The notes beneath the pieces were generated by a model. That model saw only the letters and a program-made list of their open reading frames with translations. It ran no database searches and had not been told where the DNA came from. A stretch of 64,000 bases of DNA, from contig OZ243957.1 in the NCBI GenBank assembly GCA_965214585.1, positions 4,464,001 through 4,528,000 of the forward strand, read 5' to 3'. Both the position numbers and the translations under genes were made by a program. The number at the start of each line of letters is the position of its first letter. Within the stretch, counting starts at the first letter, position 1. This document shows positions 14,257-23,847 of this stretch, piece by piece. Source of the DNA: JAHCHG01 sp965214585 (GTDB lineage: Bacteria; Acidobacteriota; Blastocatellia; Pyrinomonadales; Pyrinomonadaceae).

Positions 14257-16647
14257 ATGCTTAAAAGAATTTTGGCTTCGATTACGATTCATTCAATTTT
14301 TTTCTTTTCAATCGCACAAACCGCGCTCGCGCTTCCCGCAGCAAATTCAGCAGAAAATAACGACGCGGAAACTGAAAACTGTGCGTCCTGCACCGTTGCC
14401 GCGCAGGAAAATCCGCTTGACCGATTGGCGATTATCGGTAATCAGACAAAAAACATCGAACTTCTGCCAATCGCCCATTCCCAAAATAAAGGCATTCCGA
14501 TTGAATATGTCAGTTCCGCAACGGGAGAACTTTCGTTTGCACAAACCGATCTGGCTTTCGCGGACAATCCGCTGATGATTTTTCAGAGAACTTATGTCAG
14601 CAGTCGAAATGAAGATTTTGGACTCGGAAAAGGCTGGTCGTTCGCCTTTAATGACAGAATAAATCTGGATAATGACAACGCCGTTTTAACAAACAGCGCG
14701 GGCGATACTTTCGCTTACAGCCGCGATAAAGCAAAACATTACGTTCTGCGATCCGCCGATTCGACGGACATTAAAGAATTTACCGTCGAAAACGGCAGCA
14801 CGATTTCGGCGACGAGCGGCGATATAACTAAAATTTTCAAACGAACGGGCGGCGATTATTATTTGAGCCAAATCACCGCGCCGGGCGGATTTGAAATTAC
14901 GATAAAACGCGGCTCGAAAAACAATATACAAAGTATCTCAAGCCTCTCCGGTGAGATCAGCTTAAACTGGTCAAACGGCAACAATCCGAAACTTTTATCC
15001 GTTACCGACAACACGGGCAGACGGGTTTCCTTTGAACAGTCAAACAATTTACTGCAAAACGCGACGAACGCAACCTACGGCAAATGGGAATATGAATACG
15101 CGGGCGGCAAGATAACCGAGATAACCAGTCCGGCAAACAGACTTGCGCTTCGCGCCAAATATGACGCGAATGGACGCGCAATCGAAGTCGGCGATGCCGT
15201 CGGTCTCAAACATTTGGCTTACGAAATCAACGAGAATAATATCTCGACGCGGACAACTTTCACCGATTCGCTCAATTACACCCGCGTTTATCAACATACC
15301 GAACGCGGCTTTTTGACCGGGATCAAAGATTCGGAAGGAACTCTCTTGAGCATTCTGTATAATCAAGCCGGTCAGCCTGTTCAGATAACGGATGCCGACG
15401 GAACAACGGCGAGTTTTAGCTATGACGCGCAAGGAAGACTAACCAGCCAAGTTTTACCGAACGGCGACCAGAAAAGTTTCGAGTATAACGAAAACGGCAG
15501 ATTGACGGCGGTTATAATTAACGGCGAGCGCACCGATATTGTTAATGACGAAGCGAATTCGACCGAAACCCGAAAACGCAAAAACGGCAAAAGCGTAAAA
15601 AGCACTTATAACCGTCGTGGTCAGGAAATTCGCCTGCAAGTTGAGGACGGAGTGACGGCGGTTTTCGAGTATGACGCGAAAGGGCGTAAAATCGCTTCTG
15701 TTTATTCGGATGCCGGACGCATTGAAAGAACTTTTGACCAAGCGGGACGCAAAACGTCGGAAAAACTGCCGTCGGGTTTGATCGAAAATCAAGAGTATAA
15801 CGCCGATAATCAAATTATCCGTAAAAGCGATAATCGCGGTCATTCGGCGCGTGCCGAGCGCGACGCAAGCAGTAATCTGATGAAGATTATCAGCGCGGAT
15901 AACAAGTGGGTTAAAATATTCCGCGATGAAGCCGGACGCATCGTGCAAATGACGAATTGGCGCGGACAATCACGGTATTATACTTACGATTCGCGTGGAG
16001 CATTAACCAGATTCATCGGCGCGGACGGCAGAGATTTTCGGCTAGAATACAACAAACGCGGAAAATTGCAAAGCGTCATCAACAACGGAAATTCCAGCAT
16101 AATTTTCCAGAGAAACGGCAACGGCAAACTTGCTAAAGTAAACCTTCCCGCCAGCCAAAAGAATATTTGGCAGATTCAAAAAACAAATTACAAAAGCGCG
16201 TTGACCAAGACATCGGTTGACGGATGTTTTGGTTCCGACGGCTTTGACACCGGCGGATATGGATTTGAGAATTTTTGGAACGATTTCTTCGGATACGTAG
16301 GTGGCGGAAGTGATGGCGGAAATTGCTATGATCCATACGGCGACGGTAGCGGCGGCGGCGGCGGTAGCGGCGGCGGCGGCGGCGGTGAAACTTGTCAACA
16401 ATGTATTTCAAGAGAGTCAAATAATTGCCAAACTGAACTCGAAGTAAGTATACAGCAAAATATTGCTGGAGGAATAGTTGGTTATACTGGATGTGGAATA
16501 CTTGCCTTTACTACTACACCAGTAGGAGGAGTTATTTGTGGAATTGCTTTAACGGCAGCCCAAATTATTAATGTTAATTCCTACACCCAACAAAGAGATA
16601 ATTGTTTAAAGAATGTAGTTTCAAGATGCTCAATGTGTAACAGCTAG
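14257..16647 (+). CDS. RHS/YD-repeat protein with a distinct C-terminal module
   Basis: 796 residues with an AGGAG site 7 bp before the ATG and a signal peptide (to about residue 26, ALPAANSAEN). Residues 70-135 resemble the DUF6531-type start of RHS proteins (FQRTYVSS...FGLGKGWSFAFND). YD repeats follow from ~285 to ~640 (SYDAQGRLTSQVLPNG, YDAKGRKIASVYSDAGR, YYTYDSRGALTRF). A poly-Gly/Ser linker lies at 694-710, then an 86-residue module with eight cysteines and a hydrophobic Gly-rich core (AGGIVGYTGCGILAFTTTPV). This end is clearly more AT-rich than the rest, which suggests module exchange. The usual RHS core-closing motif before the toxin is not seen. Toxin activity is inference. Confidence 0.8.
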   Translation: MLKRILASITIHSIFFFSIAQTALALPAANSAENNDAETENCASCTVAAQENPLDRLAIIGNQTKNIELLPIAHSQNKGIPIEYVSSATGELSFAQTDLAFADNPLMIFQRTYVSSRNEDFGLGKGWSFAFNDRINLDNDNAVLTNSAGDTFAYSRDKAKHYVLRSADSTDIKEFTVENGSTISATSGDITKIFKRTGGDYYLSQITAPGGFEITIKRGSKNNIQSISSLSGEISLNWSNGNNPKLLSVTDNTGRRVSFEQSNNLLQNATNATYGKWEYEYAGGKITEITSPANRLALRAKYDANGRAIEVGDAVGLKHLAYEINENNISTRTTFTDSLNYTRVYQHTERGFLTGIKDSEGTLLSILYNQAGQPVQITDADGTTASFSYDAQGRLTSQVLPNGDQKSFEYNENGRLTAVIINGERTDIVNDEANSTETRKRKNGKSVKSTYNRRGQEIRLQVEDGVTAVFEYDAKGRKIASVYSDAGRIERTFDQAGRKTSEKLPSGLIENQEYNADNQIIRKSDNRGHSARAERDASSNLMKIISADNKWVKIFRDEAGRIVQMTNWRGQSRYYTYDSRGALTRFIGADGRDFRLEYNKRGKLQSVINNGNSSIIFQRNGNGKLAKVNLPASQKNIWQIQKTNYKSALTKTSVDGCFGSDGFDTGGYGFENFWNDFFGYVGGGSDGGNCYDPYGDGSGGGGGSGGGGGGETCQQCISRESNNCQTELEVSIQQNIAGGIVGYTGCGILAFTTTPVGGVICGIALTAAQIINVNSYTQQRDNCLKNVVSRCSMCNS

Positions 16648-16730
16648 GTATTAATGAAGGTAAAGGAAACATTTACAAAATACTTCCTTTACCTTTCTTA
16701 TTTACTGATTGATTTAGTATTGGAGAAAAT

Positions 16731-17129
16731 ATGAATAACAAAACTTGGAATATAATACTTGGTTTTCTCGCAGGTGGACTTATTATATTTAATTTTGGGT
16801 ATGCTCTTTATGTTGTTAGTTCGACAAAACAAGGGGAATTTCCATATAGTATGGCTCTTTTCATATTGGTCGGAATAGCTACGCTAAGTAGTTTTACTTG
16901 GCTTGCTGTCAGAATAAAAAAATTAGACAGTAAATTTGGTTTGCCAATATTAGTGATAATATTAGTAAGCGTATATTTTTTGAATAAATGGTTCGGCGGA
17001 GCATCCGTAGGGATTGAAAATATGTGGATAGGCGTTTTCTACGAACCGCTAATGTGGCTGTTGATTATCACTTTGATCGGACATCTTATTTTGTCTGTTT
17101 ATAACCGAAATAATCGGCAAATAAATTAA
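16731..17129 (+). CDS. Small four-helix membrane protein, possible immunity partner
   Basis: 132 residues with four hydrophobic segments (about 6-28, 40-60, 70-87 and 100-122) and a short basic tail. Start ATG with GGAGAA ~5 bp upstream. It is AT-rich like the adjacent C-terminal module of the RHS protein and follows it by 83 bp. In polymorphic toxin loci a small gene directly after the toxin tip is usually the immunity protein, and membrane immunity proteins go with membrane-acting toxins. No family is recognised. Confidence 0.6.
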   Translation: MNNKTWNIILGFLAGGLIIFNFGYALYVVSSTKQGEFPYSMALFILVGIATLSSFTWLAVRIKKLDSKFGLPILVIILVSVYFLNKWFGGASVGIENMWIGVFYEPLMWLLIITLIGHLILSVYNRNNRQIN

Positions 17130-17226
17130 GAGTAAAATGCGTGTTAAAACTTTGAAGATATAAACAATATGAACGATACGACCGACAGTTAAAATTTACT
17201 AATTTTTGAAATGATTACTATGTTGT

Positions 17227-17255
17227 TTGACAGGTGTGAATTTGCCGAGTAATTT
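17227..17255 (+). promoter_or_regulatory. Candidate promoter of the CapD-like gene
   Basis: Perfect TTGACA (17227-17232), a 17-bp spacer and TAATTT (17250-17255). The gene start is 47 bp downstream. The -35 context TTTGACAGG is the same as at 13861. Confidence 0.5.
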
Positions 17256-17301
17256 CAAATTGAAACCTTTTACTTCGTAAGATCATCGAAGGCGAAAAAG
17301 A

Positions 17302-19275
17302 ATGACAAATTCATCAAAGGTAAATAGAACAGAAGAGCGTTTATGGTTTTTCCGCCGTCCGGTTCAGTTTCTGGCGGATGTCGCAATTTTATGCGCGGCG
17401 TTTTTTCTGGCATATCTGTTTCGTTTTGATTTCGATTTGTCCGAGTATTATTTTGATAACGCACTTAATCAGCTTCCTTTTGTCGTTTTCGTTCAATTTG
17501 CCGCGCTTTTTCTCGTCGGCGGATATTCGATCATCTGGCGTTACGTCAGCCTCGAAGACATCAAGGCTTTTTTGAAAGCGGCAGTCGCTTCGGGCATAGT
17601 TTTGGTTCTCGTGCGGCTTCTGCTTTCGCCCGAACGCTTTATTCGCTGGCAAGTTCCGCTTTCGATAATTTTGATGGACACGATCTTCGCTTTTTCGGGG
17701 CTTCTCGCGCTTCGCGTAATGCGGCGTTTTTCTTACGAAGTCGGCGAAAAGCGGCAGTTTTTCAGCAAAAAACCGCGTGTTAAGAGCAAAGCGACTCTGC
17801 TTGTCGGCGCGGGCAGAATCGGTGCTTCGATTGCCAAAGAAGTTGTCGGACGCGCCGACGCGGAATTGCAGGTCAGAGGTTTTGTTGACGATGATCGGCG
17901 AAAAAAAGGCGGCAGCGTAAATGGTCTGAAGGTTTTGGGAACGACGGACGATCTGGCGCGTCTGGTTGACGAATTGAACATCGAGCAGGTCGTTATCGCC
18001 AACGATCACGCGGAAAGTCAGGAAATCCGCCGCATTTTAGACATTTGCCGCGCAATTCCCGTTCAGGCGCAAATTGTGCCGAGCCTTAACGAAATCGCCC
18101 ACGGCAGAGTTTCCGTCAGCCGCATTCGCAATGTGCAGATCGAAGACCTTCTGGGACGCGATCCGGTCAAATTGGACGACGAAAATCTTCACGCATTTTT
18201 AACAAACAAAGTCGTAATGGTAACGGGCGCGGGCGGTTCAATCGGTTCGGAACTCGTCCGGCAAATCACGGAATTCGAGCCGAAATTGCTGTTGTTAGTT
18301 GAACGAACGGAATTTGCTCTGTTTCAGATCGAGCGCGATTTATCGAAAAATTTTCCCGAAACGAATTTCGTTCCGCTGATTGCAGACATTTGCGACGAGC
18401 CGAGAATGAGAGAGATTTTCGGCGAACACAAACCCGAAGTCGTTTTTCACGCCGCCGCGCACAAGCACGTTCCTTTGATGGAAGCGAATCCGACGGAAGC
18501 GATCAAAAACAATATTTTTGCGACCAAACTGATCGGCGAACTCGCGGGCGAATCGGGCGTGAAGGATTTCGTTTTGATCTCAACCGATAAAGCCGTAAAT
18601 CCGACCTCGATAATGGGCGCGTCAAAACGAATCGCCGAAATCGTTCTGCAAAACTTGAATCAGGTTTACCCGACAAATTATATGGCGGTGCGCTTCGGAA
18701 ATGTTCTCGGTTCGACGGGTTCGGTTGTGCCGATCTTCCGCGAGCAGATCGAAAAAGGAAAACCGCTGACCGTTACCGATCCGAAAATGACACGATATTT
18801 TATGACCATTCCCGAAGCCTCGCAGCTTGTTCTGCAAGCGGGCGCACTCGGCAGGGGAAACGAGATTTTCATACTCGATATGGGCGAACCCGTCAAAATT
18901 TTAGACCTCGCCGAAGATATGATAAGGCTTTCGGGTTTGAAGCCTTACGAAGACATAGACATAATTTTTACGGGCATTAGAAAAGGCGAAAAACTTTTTG
19001 AAGAATTGGAGATTACGGGCGAAGATTTGCTCAAAACAAAACACCCGAAAATTTTTATCGGCAAAATCGCAACTTTTGAAAACGAAGAAGTTGAACATAT
19101 TTTAAGCCGGTTTCAAAAAGCCGTCGAGCAAAACAGTCTGGCAGAAATCCGCCGTTTGTTTAATCAATTTTTGCCCGAAGCGAAAATCAGCGAAGTGAAA
19201 ATTACCAGAGATTTTGTTGCCGAACCGCAACTTAAAAATCCGCCTCTTCCAAAAGTAAAAACGGCGGAAACTTAG
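17302..19275 (+). CDS. Membrane-bound nucleotide-sugar 4,6-dehydratase (CapD/FlaA1/PglF type)
   Basis: 657 residues. Four N-terminal membrane segments (about 15-125) lead to a first Rossmann-like domain (LVGAGRIGASIAKEVV near 167), then the catalytic SDR domain with GAGGSIGSEL near 309 and STDKAVNPTSIMGASK near 427, where the usual Tyr is Met as in this family. These enzymes make UDP-4-keto-6-deoxy sugars for surface polysaccharides. The protein probably works with the export protein at 12743. No glycosyltransferase genes are adjacent, so the polysaccharide locus is incomplete here. Confidence 0.9.
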   Translation: MTNSSKVNRTEERLWFFRRPVQFLADVAILCAAFFLAYLFRFDFDLSEYYFDNALNQLPFVVFVQFAALFLVGGYSIIWRYVSLEDIKAFLKAAVASGIVLVLVRLLLSPERFIRWQVPLSIILMDTIFAFSGLLALRVMRRFSYEVGEKRQFFSKKPRVKSKATLLVGAGRIGASIAKEVVGRADAELQVRGFVDDDRRKKGGSVNGLKVLGTTDDLARLVDELNIEQVVIANDHAESQEIRRILDICRAIPVQAQIVPSLNEIAHGRVSVSRIRNVQIEDLLGRDPVKLDDENLHAFLTNKVVMVTGAGGSIGSELVRQITEFEPKLLLLVERTEFALFQIERDLSKNFPETNFVPLIADICDEPRMREIFGEHKPEVVFHAAAHKHVPLMEANPTEAIKNNIFATKLIGELAGESGVKDFVLISTDKAVNPTSIMGASKRIAEIVLQNLNQVYPTNYMAVRFGNVLGSTGSVVPIFREQIEKGKPLTVTDPKMTRYFMTIPEASQLVLQAGALGRGNEIFILDMGEPVKILDLAEDMIRLSGLKPYEDIDIIFTGIRKGEKLFEELEITGEDLLKTKHPKIFIGKIATFENEEVEHILSRFQKAVEQNSLAEIRRLFNQFLPEAKISEVKITRDFVAEPQLKNPPLPKVKTAET

Positions 19276-19296
19276 ATTTTTTCGTAATAAGCAAAC

Positions 19297-19438
19297 GGAA
19301 CGCCGTCCATCTTGGCGGCAGCGAACGGCGAAGCGTTCGAGAAAAGTTAGTAATCTCAAATGCTTGAATTTGATCTTAAAATTCAAAACTTTTATTTTCG
19401 CGCTACGCGCTCATTGCCGCCAAGATGGACGGCGTTCC
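19297..19438. repeat. Palindromic element, family 2, copy 1
   Basis: The ends GGAACGCCGTCCATCTTGGC (extending to GGCA, 24 bp perfect) are mirrored exactly, around a variable centre of ~95 bp. Other copies: 39788 and 45835. It fills the gap between the CapD-type gene and nikR. Confidence 0.9.
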
Positions 19439-19480
19439 ATCGGGTTGAAAAATTTCAAAATTCTTTTTCTAAATATATTT

Positions 19481-19909
19481 ATGAGCGAACTTATCAGATT
19501 CGGAGTCAGCATTGATCAGGATTTGCTGGAAAATTACGATAAATTCATCGGCGGACGCGGCTACGCGAATCGTTCGGAAGCCTTGCGCGATCTGATCCGC
19601 GACGCTCTGATTCAGCAGAAGATTGATGCCGAATCCGAAACAATCGCCCTTGGAAGTTTAACGCTCGTTTACGATCATCACGCGCGAAATCTGCCGCAGG
19701 AAATGGGCAGAATTCAGCACGATTTTCACGAAACTATTCTGTCCGTAATGCACCTCCACGTTACGCACGACGATTGTATGGAAATAATTGCTCTGCGCGG
19801 CATCACGCGCGAAATCGTCGAACTCGCCGACAATTTAATAAGCCTCAAAGGAGTTAAAAACGGTAAACTTTTTTTAACTTTGCCGTCGTCGGAAATATCT
19901 TCTTTATAA
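19481..19909 (+). CDS. nikR: Nickel-responsive regulator NikR
   Basis: 142 residues from the ATG of MSELIRFG; upstream in-frame starts lie in a repeat. An N-terminal ribbon-helix-helix (RFGVSIDQDLLENYD...ANRSEALRDLIRDAL) is followed by an ACT-like domain whose ligands are all present: His80, His91, His93 and Cys99, with the spacing of the E. coli nickel site (76, 87, 89, 95). NikR represses nickel uptake genes when nickel-loaded. The TonB-dependent receptor gene 93 bp downstream is the likely target. Confidence 0.93.
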   Translation: MSELIRFGVSIDQDLLENYDKFIGGRGYANRSEALRDLIRDALIQQKIDAESETIALGSLTLVYDHHARNLPQEMGRIQHDFHETILSVMHLHVTHDDCMEIIALRGITREIVELADNLISLKGVKNGKLFLTLPSSEISSL

Positions 19910-19958
19910 AATTTTTAATCTGTTTCACTTGCAAACGCAAAATGACTTTTGTAAGATT

Positions 19959-19985
19959 GTGTTACTTTTTAGATATTCGTGTTAC
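19959..19985 (+). promoter_or_regulatory. Candidate NikR site: GTGTTAC direct repeats
   Basis: GTGTTAC at 19959-19965 and again at 19979-19985, starting 20 bp apart (two helical turns), just before the receptor gene. This differs from the E. coli GTATGA-N16-TCATAC site, so it is only a candidate. Confidence 0.3.
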
Positions 19986-20002
19986 AGAAAAAATTTATAC
20001 TT

Positions 20003-22441
20003 ATGAAAACTATCTGGATTTTATTTTTTTTTATTTTATTCGCCCTAAATATAAACGCGCAGGAAACGCGCACCATTTCGGGAACAATTGTTACGCGGCA
20101 GTTTGAACTCGTGCCGAATGTCAGCATCGAAGCGGAAACTTTTTCGGGGAAAATTACGACGACGAGCGATAAAGAAGGCGCGTTTTCGCTGCAAATTCCG
20201 AATGAAACTGTTTCCGTTCGATTTTTCGGCAACAATATCGAGCCTCTGACGAGAATTTTCGCGCCCGCCGACAAGCTCGAAAATGTTCAGATAAAAATCA
20301 ATTTCGTCGTTCCGCCGATCAGCGAACAGGTGACGATTGAAGATAATTCCCTCACGCCGCAAATCGAAACGCGCAACGATTCGATTTATAATTTCACGCT
20401 TTTCGGGCGCGACGACCAGTTAATTCAGACGTTAAACGCCGGAATCAACGCCGGACAGCACGAAGGCGGCGGAAAATCTCTGGAGATTAGACGCTTCGGC
20501 TTTAACACTGATCACGGCGGCGTGAACGGCGGCTTAAAAATTCTGGTTGACAACATTCAGCAAAATCAGGGAACGCAGGGACACGGACAAGGTTATCTCG
20601 GCGCGTTAAAAAGCGTTTCGCCCGAACTTGTCGAAGACGTTTCGATAATCAACGGACCTTTTTCCGCCGCCTACGGAGATTTTTCCGGCTTGGGAGTCGT
20701 CAAAATCAATTTGAAGGAATCTCTGCCGAATGAATTTACGGCGCGGCTTCAAGCGGGTAGTTTCAACACATTTCGCGGTTTTTTCGCATACAGTCCGAAA
20801 TTCGACAAAATCGAATCGTTTATTTCTTATGAACCGAGCCGCACCGATGGACCTTTTATCAGCCCTCTGCGCTATCGGCGCGACAATGTTACGGGAAATT
20901 TGACATACAAATTCAGCGAAAAACAAGCGTTGGGTTTTAAGATGAATTTCGGGCGCAACAATTTTTTCTCGTCGGGACAAATTCCGCTCGACCTCGTAAA
21001 CGCGAGCGAACTCGACCGCTTCGGAGCGATTGACCCGGAAAACGGCGGGCGCGTTCGGCTTGGAACATTCGGAACTTATTACCGCAAAGAGTTCGCGTCG
21101 GGCGCGACCTTCAAAGCCGACGCATTTTTGGGGCGTTCGCTGTTCGATCTGTTTTCAAATTTTACGTTTTTTCTAGCCGATCCTGTTTACGGCGATGAAA
21201 TCCAACAGCACGATTCACGCTTGCAGGAAGGCGCAAATTTTCAGTTTTTAAAGCCGTATAAATTGTTCGGCAAAAGCTCGATTTTAACTGTCGGCGCGAA
21301 TTTTCTCGCCAATCAATTAAACGTCGGACTTTATCCGACAGTTGACCGCAATCCGATTCGCAAATTTCTGCCCGGAAACGTCAATAACGCGGACGTTTTA
21401 TACACAAAAGCCGACGCAAAAGTAAATAACTACGCGGCTTACGCGCAAACGGGAACGGATTTTTTTAACGGACATCTGCGCCTCGAAGCCGGTTTGCGTT
21501 TCGATTATTTCACGTTTGATGTGCAGGGTTTTGAACTCGGCGGAACGGAAGAAGCGGGCGAAAATTCCGCGTTTTTTCAAAATGCAGACAATCGTGAATT
21601 TTCCTGCGCTCAATTTTCAGATTTGAATTCGCTTTGCACAAATCTCGAAGGACGTGAAGGCGCGGGACGTTTTCAGCCGAAATTCGCGCTCGCGTGGTCG
21701 CCTTTTGAAACAACGCCGATCACATTTTACGCTAATTACGGACGCGGAATTTCAAGTCAGGACGCACGCGGCATTATTCGCAGCCCGGACGCGCCGAAAA
21801 TCTCGACGACGGATTTTTACCAAACCGGAACAAGCTACAATTCGCGCCGTTTCTCCGGCGCGGCGAGTTTCTTTTTTATAGACCGCTCGAACGAGCAGGT
21901 TTACATTCCCGACGACGGCTCAATCGAATTCGCCGGACGCTCCAGAACTTACGGCTTTGAACTGCGAAACTCGATCCGCTTCAACAAATTCCTGAGTTTG
22001 AACGGTAATCTGACGCAGGTTATCGGCGCGTTTTTCCCCGGTGAGTTTTCCGAAAGCGACACCCGGCGCGAGCGAATTTTCATTGACAGCGCGCCGCACA
22101 CCGTCGCGGGCGGAAATTTCGTTTTGTCCAATTATTACGGCTTCAATTCTTCGCTTAACTGGCGGCACATTTCAGATTACCGGCTCGACGGAGAAAATGA
22201 AAATATCCGCGCCGCCGGACACGACGTTGTGGATTTTGCCGTTACAAAACGCTTGAAAAAATGGGTTGACATCAATTTTTCGATTGACAATCTGCTGAAC
22301 AAAAAATACTTTGAAACGCAGAATTATTTTGAATCGAGAGTTTGCCCGATGTGCGACATCACCGAACGAATCCACGCCACGCCCGGTTATCCGTTCGCCG
22401 TGAATTTTGGTTTCACTTTTAGATTCGGCGCGAAAGAATAA
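20003..22441 (+). CDS. TonB-dependent outer-membrane receptor, probably for nickel or a metal complex
   Basis: 812 residues. Signal peptide MKTIWILFFFILFALNINAQ; the start is at this ATG and not at the GTG 24 bp upstream. It has a carboxypeptidase-regulatory-like domain (ISGTIVTRQFELVPNVSIEAE), a plug (RDDQLIQTLNAG...NGGLKILVDNIQQ) and a long beta barrel ending in an aromatic-rich terminal strand (VNFGFTFRFG). The position after nikR suggests uptake of nickel. The His/Cys-containing tail (RVCPMCDITERIHATPG) near the end might bind metal, which is speculative. Confidence 0.88.
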   Translation: MKTIWILFFFILFALNINAQETRTISGTIVTRQFELVPNVSIEAETFSGKITTTSDKEGAFSLQIPNETVSVRFFGNNIEPLTRIFAPADKLENVQIKINFVVPPISEQVTIEDNSLTPQIETRNDSIYNFTLFGRDDQLIQTLNAGINAGQHEGGGKSLEIRRFGFNTDHGGVNGGLKILVDNIQQNQGTQGHGQGYLGALKSVSPELVEDVSIINGPFSAAYGDFSGLGVVKINLKESLPNEFTARLQAGSFNTFRGFFAYSPKFDKIESFISYEPSRTDGPFISPLRYRRDNVTGNLTYKFSEKQALGFKMNFGRNNFFSSGQIPLDLVNASELDRFGAIDPENGGRVRLGTFGTYYRKEFASGATFKADAFLGRSLFDLFSNFTFFLADPVYGDEIQQHDSRLQEGANFQFLKPYKLFGKSSILTVGANFLANQLNVGLYPTVDRNPIRKFLPGNVNNADVLYTKADAKVNNYAAYAQTGTDFFNGHLRLEAGLRFDYFTFDVQGFELGGTEEAGENSAFFQNADNREFSCAQFSDLNSLCTNLEGREGAGRFQPKFALAWSPFETTPITFYANYGRGISSQDARGIIRSPDAPKISTTDFYQTGTSYNSRRFSGAASFFFIDRSNEQVYIPDDGSIEFAGRSRTYGFELRNSIRFNKFLSLNGNLTQVIGAFFPGEFSESDTRRERIFIDSAPHTVAGGNFVLSNYYGFNSSLNWRHISDYRLDGENENIRAAGHDVVDFAVTKRLKKWVDINFSIDNLLNKKYFETQNYFESRVCPMCDITERIHATPGYPFAVNFGFTFRFGAKE

Positions 22442-22528
22442 AATTCAACTAAAAATTAACACAGAAAAATTTAAGGAAATTTAATTTTATTTGTGTTCAT
22501 CTTCTCAAATTTATGGTTAAATTCTCTT

Positions 22529-23764
22529 ATGACGCAAACCCAAAAGAACCGAATTTCCCAAAAAGCCGCGAGTTTTACCGAATCGGTGATCCGCGAGATG
22601 TCGCGCGAGGCGGCGAAATATAACGCCGTTAATCTCGGACAAGGTTTTCCCGATTTTCCCGCGCCGGAAGATATAAAACGAAAGGCGATGGAAGCGATTG
22701 CGGACGATTATAATCAATACGCGATAACTTGGGGCGTGAAAAGTTTCCGCGACGCGATTGCCGAAAAAACAAAGTGGTTTCTGGGCTTGGACGTTGATCC
22801 CGAAACGGAAATTACCGTGACCTGCGGTTCGACCGAAGGAATGATCGCCGGAATGCTGGCGACGGTGGATAAAGGCGAAGAAGTCGTCGTTTTCGAGCCG
22901 TATTACGAAAATTACGCGCCGGACGCGATTTTGTCGGATGCAAAACCTAGTTATGTTCCGCTTTATGAAGGCGTTGGCGGCTGGTATTTTGAAAAGGATG
23001 AACTGAAAAACGCTTTTAACGAAAAGACGAAGGCGATAATCATCTGCAATCCGAACAATCCGACGGGCAAAGTTTTTTCGCTCGAAGAAATGCAGTTTAT
23101 CGCCGATCTGTGCCAAGAATTCGACGCGCTCGCCTTCACCGATGAAATCTATGAACATATTGTTTACGATTTGGGATTTGATAAAAAGAAAAACAATGAA
23201 CAACTAACCACGAACAACGAACAACCCAAGCATATTTCGATGGCGCAGATCGGCGGAATGCGTGAGCGAACGGTTGTCGTCAATTCGATGTCGAAAACTT
23301 ATTCGGTGACGGGTTGGCGCGTCGGTTACTGCATTGCGCCCGAAGATATTACGGGTGCGATTCGCAAAGTTCACGATTTTTTGACCGTCGGCGCGGCGAA
23401 TCCTTTGCAGCACGCGGGCGCGTATGCTCTGAGTCTGCCGAAAAGTTATTACGACGATCTGCAAAAGGAATATCAGCAAAAACGCGATTTTATCGTTCCG
23501 GTTTTGCAAAATGCGGGTTTCAAATGCGGTTCGCCCGAAGGCGCGTATTATGTGATGACCGATATTTCCAAATTCGGTTTTGAAAACGACATTGATTTTA
23601 CAAAGTTTTTAATACAGGAAATCGGCGTGGCGGTTGTGCCGGGTTCGTCTTTTTATCACGATAAGCAAATGGGTTCGCAAAAGGTCAGATTCTGCTTTTG
23701 CAAAAAGGACGAAACTCTGGAAGCGGCGGCGGAAAGATTGGAAAAATTGAAATCTAAAATCTAA
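22529..23764 (+). CDS. PLP-dependent aminotransferase class I/II (kynurenine/methionine type)
   Basis: 411 residues. Typical motifs: NLGQGFPDFPAPE, CGSTEGMIAGMLA, NPNNPTGKVF, TDEIYEHIVYD and the PLP lysine in SMSKTYSVTGWRVGY (about residue 256). It acts on aromatic or sulfur amino acids with 2-oxo acids in the cytoplasm. A stretch of ~15 residues at 219-234 (KKKNNEQLTTNNEQP) is extra relative to the family and is coded by a word-repeat (AACAA, GAACAAC) typical of intergenic DNA. It sits in the surface loop before KHISM, so activity may be kept. Confidence 0.92.
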   Translation: MTQTQKNRISQKAASFTESVIREMSREAAKYNAVNLGQGFPDFPAPEDIKRKAMEAIADDYNQYAITWGVKSFRDAIAEKTKWFLGLDVDPETEITVTCGSTEGMIAGMLATVDKGEEVVVFEPYYENYAPDAILSDAKPSYVPLYEGVGGWYFEKDELKNAFNEKTKAIIICNPNNPTGKVFSLEEMQFIADLCQEFDALAFTDEIYEHIVYDLGFDKKKNNEQLTTNNEQPKHISMAQIGGMRERTVVVNSMSKTYSVTGWRVGYCIAPEDITGAIRKVHDFLTVGAANPLQHAGAYALSLPKSYYDDLQKEYQQKRDFIVPVLQNAGFKCGSPEGAYYVMTDISKFGFENDIDFTKFLIQEIGVAVVPGSSFYHDKQMGSQKVRFCFCKKDETLEAAAERLEKLKSKI

Positions 23765-23782
23765 AATTTATTTTTAACATTG

Positions 23783-23820
23783 AAAAACGCCCGTAATTTA
23801 TTAAAATTACGGGCGTTTTT
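23783..23820. terminator. Bidirectional terminator
   Basis: A 17-bp perfect stem (AAAAACGCCCGTAATTT mirrored) with a 4-base loop, A-rich on one side and T-rich on the other. It serves the convergent aminotransferase and BON-lipoprotein genes. Confidence 0.9.
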
Positions 23821-23847
23821 AGGATTAAAACCGAACGAAGAAAATTA

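Noticed and set aside
17389..18009. A 206-codon minus-strand frame inside the CapD-like gene
   Set aside because: Low-complexity basic sequence, no start signal, and fully inside a well-conserved gene.
22517..23203. A 228-codon minus-strand frame opposite the aminotransferase
   Set aside because: Its sequence mirrors the codon bias of the real gene and shows no family likeness.
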